A DNA stretch of 49,596 nt. Origin: Patescibacteria group bacterium (GTDB lineage: Bacteria; Patescibacteriota; Minisyncoccia; Minisyncoccales; JAHCRE01). The notes beneath the pieces were generated by a model. The model was not told the DNA's origin and searched no databases. It saw only the letters and a list, made by a program, of their open reading frames with translations. The stretch's first letter is position 1; each line of letters opens with the position of its first letter. Shown here one piece after another: positions 16,799 to 25,675 of this stretch. The translations under genes were made by a program, and so were the position numbers. The stretch covers positions 1 to 49,596 of the forward strand of contig JAHCRF010000004.1 in assembly GCA_020148055.1 (NCBI GenBank), given 5' to 3'.

Positions 16799-17905
16799 TC
16801 AACAGGGGCCAATAATTATTCCCCCACCTAAAACCTCCTGATTTTTGTAAAAAACTACTGACTGGCCAGGAGTTATTGCTCGCTGAGGTTTGTCGAATTT
16901 TAGATGATAGATATTAGATTTTAGATAATAGACGGTTGCTGGCGAGGCTCTGTGTCGATATCTTATCTTAGCTTTTATTCTCAATGGTAATTTTGGAGCT
17001 TTTCCCGAAATCCAGTTAACATCTTTAGCCAAAAGTTCTCTTTTATACAAATCTTTTTCATTTTTAGTAACAATTAAAAGATTTTCCTTTTGATTTTTAT
17101 CTAAAACATAATGAGGACCACCAGGAAGTTCTATTCCTTTTCTTTGGCCAATAGTGTAAAAACATACCCCCTGATGTTGCCCAACAATTTTTCTTGCCCC
17201 GTAGTGAACTTGTTCTACTATGGGGCCTGGTTTTGCTTTGAGATGCTGCTTTAAAAAATCATTTACTGTTGTTTTTATAAAACAAATTTCCATGGATTCT
17301 GGAATATTAAGAACTGGCAACTTTAACTTTTTTGCCAATTTTCTAACTCTATCTTTGGTATATTCTCCAATTGAAAACAAAATATGCTTTAATTGATTTT
17401 GATTTAACATCCAAAGAAAATAAGACTGGTCTTTATTTTCATCTTTTGCTTTTAATAATTTGTAATTTTTGCTTTTTGCTTTCTGATTTTTGATTTCGTG
17501 CTTTAGGGCGTAGTGGCCAGTTGCTACATAATCTGCTTCCAAAGCCAGGGCTTTTTCCAGCAGGATCCCAAATTTTATTTTTTTGTTACAAACAACGCAG
17601 GGATTTGGAGTTCTACCTGTTTTATGTTCTTTTAAAAAATAATCGACAATTCCTTTTTTAAATTCTTTTTCAAAATTAAAAACATAAAAAGGGAGACTCA
17701 AGATTTTAGCTACTTGTCTTGCTCTTTTTTCAGCTTCTGGAGAACAACACCGGTTCCAGGAACCCCTCAGGTCGGCTTCTGACCAAAACTTCATAAAAAT
17801 TCCAATAACATCAAAACCAGCCCTTTTTAAAAGGGCAGCAGCTACTGATGAATCGATACCGCCAGACATTGCCACTATTACTCTTTTTGATCTCAATTTT
17901 CTCAT
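16799..17905 (-). CDS. mnmA: tRNA-specific 2-thiouridylase MnmA
   Basis: SGGIDSSVAA, GRTPNPCVVCNKKIKFG, CFYTIGQRKGI, ITPGQSVVFY. Confidence 0.96.
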   Translation of the reverse strand: MRKLRSKRVIVAMSGGIDSSVAAALLKRAGFDVIGIFMKFWSEADLRGSWNRCCSPEAEKRARQVAKILSLPFYVFNFEKEFKKGIVDYFLKEHKTGRTPNPCVVCNKKIKFGILLEKALALEADYVATGHYALKHEIKNQKAKSKNYKLLKAKDENKDQSYFLWMLNQNQLKHILFSIGEYTKDRVRKLAKKLKLPVLNIPESMEICFIKTTVNDFLKQHLKAKPGPIVEQVHYGARKIVGQHQGVCFYTIGQRKGIELPGGPHYVLDKNQKENLLIVTKNEKDLYKRELLAKDVNWISGKAPKLPLRIKAKIRYRHRASPATVYYLKSNIYHLKFDKPQRAITPGQSVVFYKNQEVLGGGIIIGPC

Positions 17906-18411
17906 TATTTCTCTAGAATCTTCTTTTCCAAATTAACATATTCTTTATATCTCTCTTCTATTATTTTTAGATGTTTTTGGATTTTCTTATGCCTTTCTTG
18001 AAGTTCTTTTGGGATTGGTAATTTATTTTTAAAAAGATAGTCAAATATCGATTCATGTAAGGCATCATCAGCAAGAATCGAACAATGCACTTTAATTAAG
18101 GGTAACTTTCCACTCATTTTCAAAACGTCATCTTTTGTAATTTTAAGAGCTTCTTCTAAAGTTTTTCCTTTAGCTAGAGTGGTTATTATACTGCTAACAG
18201 CGATAGCAACAACGCAGCCGAAGGTTTGAAATTTCAGATCAACGATTTTTCTCTTTCCGGTTTTCTGATCTTCTTTAACTTTAATGTAAAGCCAGATAAC
18301 GTCACCGCAAATTAAATTACCCACCTTTCCTACCCCATCGGGATTTTCCATTTTTCCCATGTTCTTAGGGCTCTTAAAATGTTCCATTATTTTTTTAGAA
18401 TAAATATCCAT
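17905..18411 (-). CDS. iscU: Fe-S cluster scaffold IscU/NifU-like
   Basis: GNLICGDVIWLYIKV, FQTFGCVVAIA, HCSILADDAL. Confidence 0.88.
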   Translation of the reverse strand: MDIYSKKIMEHFKSPKNMGKMENPDGVGKVGNLICGDVIWLYIKVKEDQKTGKRKIVDLKFQTFGCVVAIAVSSIITTLAKGKTLEEALKITKDDVLKMSGKLPLIKVHCSILADDALHESIFDYLFKNKLPIPKELQERHKKIQKHLKIIEERYKEYVNLEKKILEK

Positions 18412-18413
18412 GT

Positions 18414-19604
18414 CTAGATTTCAAAATTTTTTTTAAAAGGAGAAATTTTTCTTAATCTTTTTATTATTTTTGGTAATATTTTTAGGATATGGTTGATGTC
18501 TTTCTCTTTTGTCCATCTTCCCAAAGTTAATCTCAAAGAACCGTGAGCTTCATAAGGTTTTAAACCTATTGCTAAAAGACCATGGCTGGGCTCTAATTTG
18601 GCTGAGGAACAGGCAGATCCAGTTGAGGCTGAAATCCCATGAAGATCGAGTTGAATAACCAAGGATTCTCCTTCAATAAAAGAAAACCAAAAGTTGGTAT
18701 TATTTGGAAGCCTCTTTTTTGGATGACCATTTAAATAAGATCCTTCAATGTTCTCTAAAACTCCTTTTATCAATTTATCTCTTAAGTTTGTCAATCTCTT
18801 TTCTTCTTTTTTCATTTCTTTTTCGCAAATTCTGGTTGCCTTGGCAAAACCAATAATTGCTGGAATGTTAACTGTACTTGATCTCAATCCAAATTCATGA
18901 CCACCGCCGTGCAAGATTGGCTCAATTTTAGTCCCTTCCCTAATAAATAATAAGGCTGCCCCTTTTGGGCCATACATTTTGTGGGAAGAGGCAGATAATA
19001 AATCTATATTCATTTTATTTACATCTATTGAAACTTTTCCAAAACTTTGGGCACAATCTGTATGAAAATAAACACCTTTTTCTTTACAAGTCCTTCCAAT
19101 CTCTTCAATTGGCTGGATAGTCCCTATTTCGTTTGAGGCGTGGATTATTGAAACTAAAATGGTATCTTTTTTTGTTGTCTTTTTAAGATCATTAAGATTA
19201 ATCAGGCCATATCTATTAACTGGCAGTTTAGTTATTTTAAACCCCTGAGTTTTTAACCATTTTGCGGTTTCCAGAATACAGGGGTGCTCAATTTTTGAAA
19301 TTATAATATGTCTCCCTTTTTTTTGATTGGCAAGGGCGATTCCTTTTAAAGCCAGATTATTACTTTCAGTTGCTGAGGCCGTAAAAATTATTTCTCTTGG
19401 CTTAGCTTTTATCAAACTAGCAACGGCTTCTCTGCTTTCTTCCAAAGCCTGTTTAGCTTCCTGACCAAAACTATGCAAAGACATGGTATTGCCAAATTTC
19501 TCTGAAAAATAAGGTAGCATGGCTCTAATGACTTGAGGATCAACTGGCGTTGTAGCAGCGTAGTCAAGGTAAATTCTTTTAATTTTTCTTTTCATATTGT
19601 TCAA
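18414..19604 (-). CDS. iscS: Cysteine desulfurase (NifS/IscS)
   Basis: YLDYAATTPVD, SASSHKMYGPKG, ASTGSACSS. Confidence 0.95.
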   Translation of the reverse strand: MNNMKRKIKRIYLDYAATTPVDPQVIRAMLPYFSEKFGNTMSLHSFGQEAKQALEESREAVASLIKAKPREIIFTASATESNNLALKGIALANQKKGRHIIISKIEHPCILETAKWLKTQGFKITKLPVNRYGLINLNDLKKTTKKDTILVSIIHASNEIGTIQPIEEIGRTCKEKGVYFHTDCAQSFGKVSIDVNKMNIDLLSASSHKMYGPKGAALLFIREGTKIEPILHGGGHEFGLRSSTVNIPAIIGFAKATRICEKEMKKEEKRLTNLRDKLIKGVLENIEGSYLNGHPKKRLPNNTNFWFSFIEGESLVIQLDLHGISASTGSACSSAKLEPSHGLLAIGLKPYEAHGSLRLTLGRWTKEKDINHILKILPKIIKRLRKISPFKKNFEI

Positions 19605-19619
19605 ATAAAAAAGTGAAGA

Positions 19620-19832
19620 TTAAAATTTCTTTATTTTCTCGTTCAATTCTTTAAGCAAATTACCAAGATCAATTCCATAGATTTCGCAGATATCTCCAAT
19701 TTTTAAATTCTCCATTTCGTATTTAACAAAAGGACAACCCAAACAGGGTAAATTATATTTTGCTAAAATTTCCTTAGCTTCTGGAAATTTAAAAATCTCA
19801 GTCAAGGTTGTATCCTTTGTAATTTTTGACAT
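19620..19832 (-). CDS. DUF1858 domain protein
   Basis: Small protein with NLPCLGCPF motif next to nifS/iscU. Confidence 0.8.
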   Translation of the reverse strand: MSKITKDTTLTEIFKFPEAKEILAKYNLPCLGCPFVKYEMENLKIGDICEIYGIDLGNLLKELNEKIKKF

Positions 19833-19863
19833 ATTTCCCCCTTCTGACTTTTAATATTGTCTT

Positions 19864-20943
19864 TTAAAGAAGAATATTAAATATGTATCCCAAAATCAGA
19901 ATCTGTGGAACTGTTATAAGTGGGAGCCACAAAGCAGCTCTCTTACCAATGTTAGACCAAATCAATCCTATCTCTGTATAATCTGTTGCTACCCCTGCCA
20001 TCAAGAATACAAAAGAATTACCAAAAGCCCCTGTCTGTCTAAAAATTTCAAATGCCATTGGTGATGAACCCTCTGAGCATACCTCTATTATTGTTGCTAA
20101 GATCAGTGTTATTAATAGACCGAGTAAAGTCGGGCCCATATAATTCATAAAGAAGTCCTGAGGGATATATGCTCTCGCGACTGACGCCAAAAACATTCCA
20201 ATCAAAATCCACCATAAAACCATCCTTGTCAATTCCCAGGAACCTTTTAGAATACCAATACTATCTTTCTTCAAGTTATCTGGAGTAAACTTATATCCCT
20301 TCCATCTTCTTTTGATGTCTTTTAAAATTGAGAAGTCTTCCTCAATTTTAACCCCGTGTTTATTACATTCTATCAAACCTCTTCTATCTAATATTTGATA
20401 AATCAAACCAGTAACTATAGCAATAATAATTGCGAAGCCAATAAAAAATAATGCTTTAACGCCAAAGAATCCAAACAATATGATCGTGATTGGTAAATTA
20501 GCCCATGGAGAAGCTAATAAAAAGGCAATAACTGCTGGGGTAGAAGCACCTTTTTTATAAAGTTCCATTGATATAGCAAGAATTCCATGTGAACATGCAG
20601 ACATCAAAAACCCAAAACCAACAGAATAAAATATGGTGCTCTTTTTATGCTGGGCTAAATATTTTGAAATGTATTTTCTTGGAATGAAATGATCGATAAA
20701 TCCTCCAAGAAGCAAACCAACTATAATAGCCAACCAAATCATCTTAACATAGTCATAGAAAGAAAAAATCAAGTCATGAAGGATGGTTATACCAAAATAA
20801 TCAAGAATAAAATGGGTTATTTGAATTACAACTAAACCAAAGACGACCAAGAAAATTTTTTCTCTGTACCATCTTCCAGGTTTAGCACTACAAACCTCAC
20901 TACAAAAAGGGGTTCTTTTATTCACACCACTTTCGTTTCTCAT
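19864..20943 (-). CDS. Permease, COG0701/ArsP-like
   Basis: GFLMSACSHGILAISMELYKKGASTPAVIAFLLASPWANLP and multiple TMs. Confidence 0.8.
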   Translation of the reverse strand: MRNESGVNKRTPFCSEVCSAKPGRWYREKIFLVVFGLVVIQITHFILDYFGITILHDLIFSFYDYVKMIWLAIIVGLLLGGFIDHFIPRKYISKYLAQHKKSTIFYSVGFGFLMSACSHGILAISMELYKKGASTPAVIAFLLASPWANLPITIILFGFFGVKALFFIGFAIIIAIVTGLIYQILDRRGLIECNKHGVKIEEDFSILKDIKRRWKGYKFTPDNLKKDSIGILKGSWELTRMVLWWILIGMFLASVARAYIPQDFFMNYMGPTLLGLLITLILATIIEVCSEGSSPMAFEIFRQTGAFGNSFVFLMAGVATDYTEIGLIWSNIGKRAALWLPLITVPQILILGYIFNILL

Positions 20944-21257
20944 TTTGTCTCTTTATCAATCCATTTTAAAAATTTTGGATAACCTTTTTCGATTGATAAT
21001 GAAATTATACAAGGGATATCATAAGAATGTAATTCTTTTGCTCTTTTAATAACTTTATCAACCAATTCATCTTTTGTTTTAACTATCAGGGCTACTTCAC
21101 CTTCTCTTTGAATTTTTCTTTCCCAGCGATAAATCGATTTTATAGGGAATATATTAACACATGCTGCCAATCTTTCTTCAACCAATACTTCAGCTATTCT
21201 CTTGGCCTCTTTTCCATCAGTAGTTGTGATATAGATTAATTTATACATCCTATTCAA
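20940..21257 (-). CDS. cutA: CutA divalent-cation tolerance protein
   Basis: ERLAACVNIFPIKSIYRWERKI...EVALIVKT. Confidence 0.92.
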   Translation of the reverse strand: MNRMYKLIYITTTDGKEAKRIAEVLVEERLAACVNIFPIKSIYRWERKIQREGEVALIVKTKDELVDKVIKRAKELHSYDIPCIISLSIEKGYPKFLKWIDKETK

Positions 21258-21780
21258 ATGCTTTGGATATTAAATTACCGAGCCAATGGGAAATGACAAT
21301 GACAAATAGGGCTAATAAAATATGCTCAGAGATGAGTTTTATTGGACGCTCAGCCTTGATTTTAGCAATATAGAAATTCAAAACTATCAGGAGTAATACT
21401 CCCCACAAAACAGCAACAAAAATAGCAATTTTTAAAGGAAAAAGTAAAACAGGGATAGCAAAGGTTAAACTAAATCCAGAAACTGAGAGAAAAGCAAAAA
21501 GAGTGGTGAGCCAAACTTCCTTTGGAGCATGCTTTGATCTTCTTTTCTCGATTTCTGATTCTTCAACCAGATGTAAGCCCATAGCATCAGATAATCCGTC
21601 AGCTATCGCTATAATTATAATTCCAGCAACAACTGCTAATTTTGAGGAAGTAGCAGCAGATAATCCAACAATCATCCCTAAACTTGTAATCACTGCTGAA
21701 GTCAAACCAAAAGAAATTCCCGTAATTAATTGATGAGAATGTTTTTGAAGCATTTTTAGCCGTAATGAGCGAGGCAGCAA
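21250..21780 (-). CDS. VIT1/CCC1-like transporter (start probably the internal ATG, MLQKHSHQ)
   Basis: GLTSAVITSLGMIVGLSAAT, DAMGLHLVEESE. Confidence 0.72.
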   Translation of the reverse strand: MLPRSLRLKMLQKHSHQLITGISFGLTSAVITSLGMIVGLSAATSSKLAVVAGIIIIAIADGLSDAMGLHLVEESEIEKRRSKHAPKEVWLTTLFAFLSVSGFSLTFAIPVLLFPLKIAIFVAVLWGVLLLIVLNFYIAKIKAERPIKLISEHILLALFVIVISHWLGNLISKAFE

Positions 21781-21782
21781 GA

Positions 21783-21892
21783 CTCAAAGTAGCTTTCGCA
21801 GGCTTGTCAGTATGGTTCCGCTGAAGGCGGATGACAAGCCGAGAACGCAGGCTGCCGAATCTCGCTGGGATTCGGACAGCTGATACTTTGAG
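21783..21892. ncRNA. Structured intercistronic element (three-way-junction-like)
   Basis: Outer stem CTCAAAGTA/TACTTTGAG encloses GGCTTGTCA...TGACAAGCC (with TCCGC/GCGGA) and GCTG-CCGAATC/GATTCGG-A-CAGC. Confidence 0.5.
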
Positions 21893-21917
21893 GATTGGCT
21901 GCCGAGCAATTATCCTG

Positions 21918-22679
21918 CTATCCAGCAAGCCAACCGCCGTCAATAACCACTGTAGAGCCGGTCATATAAGAACTTTCTCCTGAGACTAAAAACAAAACTA
22001 AATTGGAAACCTCTTCTGGTTTTCCAACTCGGCGCATTGGAAGTCTGGCCAACATTGCTTCCATTGTTTTTGGGTCTTTTCTCACTGGATCAATCATTGG
22101 GGTCTCAATCATTCCCGGAGCAATAGTGTTAACTCGGATATTATAAGGAGCTAACTCTACTGCTGAAGCTTCGGTCATGGCTGCAATTCCTCCTTTTGAA
22201 GCGCAATAGTGAACAATATTGGGGAAACCAATTCCTTGCTGTCCCATGGCCACTGAAGCAATATTTATAATTACCCCTGCCTTTTGCTTTGCCATTTCTT
22301 TGGCTACTGCCTGGGTACACAAAAAATATCCTTTTAAATTGATATCCAAAGTCCTGTCCCAATCTTCCTCGGTTAACTCCAAAAATGGTTTGAATTGACA
22401 AATTCCGGCATTGTTTACCAAAATATCTATTTTGCCAAATTTCTCAATTGTTTTTTTAACCATCTCATCCACTTCTTCTTTTTTTGAAACATCACATTTT
22501 ACAGCAAGAGCTTGACCTCCTTCTTTTTTAATTTCTCCTACTACGACTTTACAATCTTCTTTTGAAATATCCGAAACCACTACTTTTGCTCCGGCTTTAG
22601 CTAAAACCAAGGCATGACTTTTACCCATCCCTTGCCGAGCACCAGTAATAATAGCTACTTTATCTTTTAGTTCAAACAT
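21918..22679 (-). CDS. Short-chain dehydrogenase/reductase (FabG-like)
   Basis: TGARQGMGKSHA, NNAG, YCASKGG, GGWLAG C-terminus. Confidence 0.93.
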   Translation of the reverse strand: MFELKDKVAIITGARQGMGKSHALVLAKAGAKVVVSDISKEDCKVVVGEIKKEGGQALAVKCDVSKKEEVDEMVKKTIEKFGKIDILVNNAGICQFKPFLELTEEDWDRTLDINLKGYFLCTQAVAKEMAKQKAGVIINIASVAMGQQGIGFPNIVHYCASKGGIAAMTEASAVELAPYNIRVNTIAPGMIETPMIDPVRKDPKTMEAMLARLPMRRVGKPEEVSNLVLFLVSGESSYMTGSTVVIDGGWLAG

Positions 22680-22737
22680 ATAGATTTTATTTTACTTATT
22701 TTTAAATTTTGGTTCGACCTTTGGCAAATTTTTAAAG

Positions 22738-23880
22738 TCATCCAAACATCAAAAGTTCGGGTTTAAATATTAGCAAAACTCCTAAAATAAATATTAATAA
22801 TCCTCCAATCAAAGTGGCCCAATAATTGTATTTTTCAGTAAAATCAACCCTACTCAGAGTGATCATTGCCAAAGAAAAAATTATTAAATCATCTAACATA
22901 AAAACAAAAGTATAAAGTAAAAGATAGAAATAATAACTAAAGGTGCTTAAGGAGTTAACGGCTAGGATTCGAGTATAAATAGCTGGCAAACCGGCTGAGC
23001 AAAAAAATTCAACCAAGTTTACTCCTAAAGCTAAAATAATTAATCCACCTATCATTGCCAAAGTAAATGGAGATGTAACTATTTTTTCGGCTCTTTCCTT
23101 TAATCCGTACTCAATTCTTGATTTCACCCCTAAAACTTTACAAACGCCGGGATGATAAGTAATAAAATTTTTAATTTGCCAAACTCCTACTCCAATTGCC
23201 AAGATTCCAATTAAGATTCTGGTTAAATTTACATAACTTATTGCCAAGAATAAATTTAACCAAGCAGTTAAAATCAAGTAATAGACAATACCAGAAGCTG
23301 CAATAAATATTCCTCCTACCAGCCACATTTTCTTTCGAGATCGAGTATTTATTAGAAGGGCAATTAAAAATAGCAAAACCCACATGGCACAGGGATTTAA
23401 TCCATCTAAAGCTCCTAAAACCACAGTAAGAGTTGGTAGAGATAATTGGAAAAGGTCAATTTCACCAAAAAAGGGAATTTTAATTTTATGAGAAATTTCT
23501 CCCTCCTGTCCTAAACACTCTTTCAGACAATTTTCGATGTTTTCAGCAATCTGCTGACTAAAACCAACGAAATATCTAGTAGGGGTAAAGGTTACCGGCA
23601 CCCGTCCTTGTTCTCCTTTTAATACTTGATATTTTTCATAAAAATTTTTTAGAATTTTTTGATTTTCCGGATAGCGAGTTACTTCGTATTGTTTTATCTC
23701 AATTTCTGGATATTTTTTCTCTAATTCCTCTAAAAATATTTTTTCTTCGGCACAATGAGGGCAAGTAACACTATAGAAAAAATGAATCTCAATTCGATTT
23801 TCTTGAGCCAGAATTAAGTCAACTTTCATTAAAGAACTTAAGAAAAAGATGGTGAATAATATCAAGAAAAATTTTTTCAT
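22738..23880 (-). CDS. Thioredoxin-like domain fused to a DsbD/CcdA-like membrane domain
   Basis: N-terminal signal, HFFYSVTCPHCAEEK, then LGALDGLNPCAMWVLLFLIALL TM region. Confidence 0.78.
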   Translation of the reverse strand: MKKFFLILFTIFFLSSLMKVDLILAQENRIEIHFFYSVTCPHCAEEKIFLEELEKKYPEIEIKQYEVTRYPENQKILKNFYEKYQVLKGEQGRVPVTFTPTRYFVGFSQQIAENIENCLKECLGQEGEISHKIKIPFFGEIDLFQLSLPTLTVVLGALDGLNPCAMWVLLFLIALLINTRSRKKMWLVGGIFIAASGIVYYLILTAWLNLFLAISYVNLTRILIGILAIGVGVWQIKNFITYHPGVCKVLGVKSRIEYGLKERAEKIVTSPFTLAMIGGLIILALGVNLVEFFCSAGLPAIYTRILAVNSLSTFSYYFYLLLYTFVFMLDDLIIFSLAMITLSRVDFTEKYNYWATLIGGLLIFILGVLLIFKPELLMFG

Positions 23881-23902
23881 ATTTCAAATTAATAAAATAT
23901 TC

Positions 23903-24319
23903 TTATTTTTTCACTAAATCGGCTAAGGTGATGGAATTTAAAGTTAAATTTAGGTTATCTTGAATTTTCTGCCAGACATTTTTTGTTAAACATATTTTTC
24001 TTCGCGGACAAAAAAATCTTTTTTCTTTTTCTTTTGCTATACAAAAAACCGGAGCCATTGTTCCCTCTAATATCCTTATTATTTCACCTACTTTAATTTT
24101 TTTAGGCTTTCGAGCTAAAAAATATCCTCCCTGAACACCTTTTTTGGCCTTAATCAAACCGGCCTTTTCCAATTTTGAGAATATCTTTTCCAAAAAATCA
24201 AAAGGGATCTCTTCCTCCTTTGAAATTTTTCTCAACGAACAGACTTCATCCTTTAAACGAGGATCTGCTAAATAGACCATTGCTCTTAGACCATATTGAG
24301 ATTTTTTTGAAACTCTCAT
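23903..24319 (-). CDS. Rrf2-family transcriptional regulator (IscR-like three Cys)
   Basis: KKSQYGLRAMVYLA, GVQGGYFLARKP, C-x10-C-x5-C. Confidence 0.9.
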   Translation of the reverse strand: MRVSKKSQYGLRAMVYLADPRLKDEVCSLRKISKEEEIPFDFLEKIFSKLEKAGLIKAKKGVQGGYFLARKPKKIKVGEIIRILEGTMAPVFCIAKEKEKRFFCPRRKICLTKNVWQKIQDNLNLTLNSITLADLVKK

Positions 24320-24363
24320 AGTTTGTGGTTTCTAAATTCGCAAAGCGAATTTGGAGTATTAAT

Positions 24364-24382
24364 ACCGACAATTATAGTCGGT
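24364..24382. promoter_or_regulatory. Candidate operator palindrome ACCGAC-N7-GTCGGT upstream of the Rrf2 gene
   Basis: Perfect 6-bp arms over the predicted TSS; promoter TTGACA(24414-24409)-N17-TATATT(24391-24386). Confidence 0.6.
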
Positions 24383-24524
24383 TTTAATATAGCAGAGCCG
24401 AAATACTGTGTCAAATTTCTCTTTTATCTAGTAGTCTTTTTAACTTTTTAAAAATTAAAAAAATCGCTAAGCAATTTCGGAAGCTATATCATAATTATAA
24501 GGTATTTTAAAAACATTAAAAAAC

Positions 24525-24543
24525 CCCGAGAAAAACTCTCGGG
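24525..24543 (-). terminator. Intrinsic terminator downstream of the DegV gene
   Basis: CCCGAGAGTTTTTCTCGGGGTTTTTT on the minus strand. Confidence 0.85.
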
Positions 24544-24627
24544 CAAACGAGCTCCGAGGGACGGACGATGTTAGAATCTGTCTGATGATAGTTAATCCAG
24601 GACTCCCTATAGTTGACTAACACATAA

Positions 24628-25560
24628 TCATATTGCATGCCAGCCAGCAACTAAACTGCCTGGACCTAATCGAGAACCAACCAGGGTACAGACCAAGTTA
24701 GTGAAAGCAACTTCCGCATTTATTTTTTCTTTTAATATATTTTTTAATTTTTCAGCTCCTTCGGAATTATCGGCATGGACAATCACTATCCTAATTTTTT
24801 TACCTTTTTTTCTAATTTTTTTACTCTCCTTTTCGATTTTTTTGAAAAGAGCTTCGGAAATATCTTTTGCAAAAATTGAAAATCCCCCCTTGGTTATGAT
24901 GCCATTTTTTATCTCCATCAAAGGCCTTATTCCTATTTTTTTCATCTTTCTTATCCAATTTGCCTGAGAAGAGCTAATTCTTCCAATCGCCTCTACCCAT
25001 TTTGGATCTTCAAAAAGTAGATAAGTGTGAATTTTGGGAATTAAACTTTTGAATTCTTGAATAATCCCATCGATTTCTCTTTGTTCTCGAATTAATTCAA
25101 TTGCCCGCAAGACCAGAAGAGCTTGCCCAGCAGTAGCAGTTAGAGAATCGAGGATATAAACCTTAGAAGAATCATCTAACATTGTCCTTGCCTGATAGGC
25201 TGAATTGTAACACCCTGAAAGTTTTGAAGTAACGGTGATACAAAGAACTTTTTCGAATATTCGGAGTTGTTTTTGGAAAACTTCAAGATATGCTTTTGGA
25301 GAAGGTTGAGAAGTTTTTCCTAATTCTTTAATTCCTCTTTTTTCGGCTTCTCGCATCTTTTGATAAATATTTTCGCCCGGCAAATTAACTACTTCTGGCC
25401 AATCAAGGATAGCAGGAACTTCTTCAATATGATATTTTTCTACGATTTTTTGTGGAAGATCAGCAATATCTTCAACAACAATGCCAATGGGAACTTTGAC
25501 AGCAGGGTTGTTGTATCCTTTCTCTTCATCAGAAATATTGTTAATGCCTAAAAAATTCAT
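24628..25560 (-). CDS. DegV family protein
   Basis: PIGIVVEDIADLP, GKTSQPSPKAYLEVFQ, LTATAGQALLVL, HADNSEGAEKL. Confidence 0.88.
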   Translation of the reverse strand: MNFLGINNISDEEKGYNNPAVKVPIGIVVEDIADLPQKIVEKYHIEEVPAILDWPEVVNLPGENIYQKMREAEKRGIKELGKTSQPSPKAYLEVFQKQLRIFEKVLCITVTSKLSGCYNSAYQARTMLDDSSKVYILDSLTATAGQALLVLRAIELIREQREIDGIIQEFKSLIPKIHTYLLFEDPKWVEAIGRISSSQANWIRKMKKIGIRPLMEIKNGIITKGGFSIFAKDISEALFKKIEKESKKIRKKGKKIRIVIVHADNSEGAEKLKNILKEKINAEVAFTNLVCTLVGSRLGPGSLVAGWHAI

Positions 25561-25675
25561 ATTATCAATTATATATCAATCGCAGGCAAAATAAAATCCC
25601 AAGAAAAACTCTCGGGGTGGCGGATGAAAATAAAAAAATCGATTTATTTAGTTTTATGCTTCTTTAAAAATTGTT

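Noticed and set aside
21599-21943. 114-aa minus ORF overlapping the VIT-like gene and spacer
   Set aside because: Out of frame with the convincing VIT-like protein; overlaps the structured spacer.
22141-22401. 86-aa ORF within the SDR gene (also 23171..23383)
   Set aside because: Alternative frame of a strong conserved gene.
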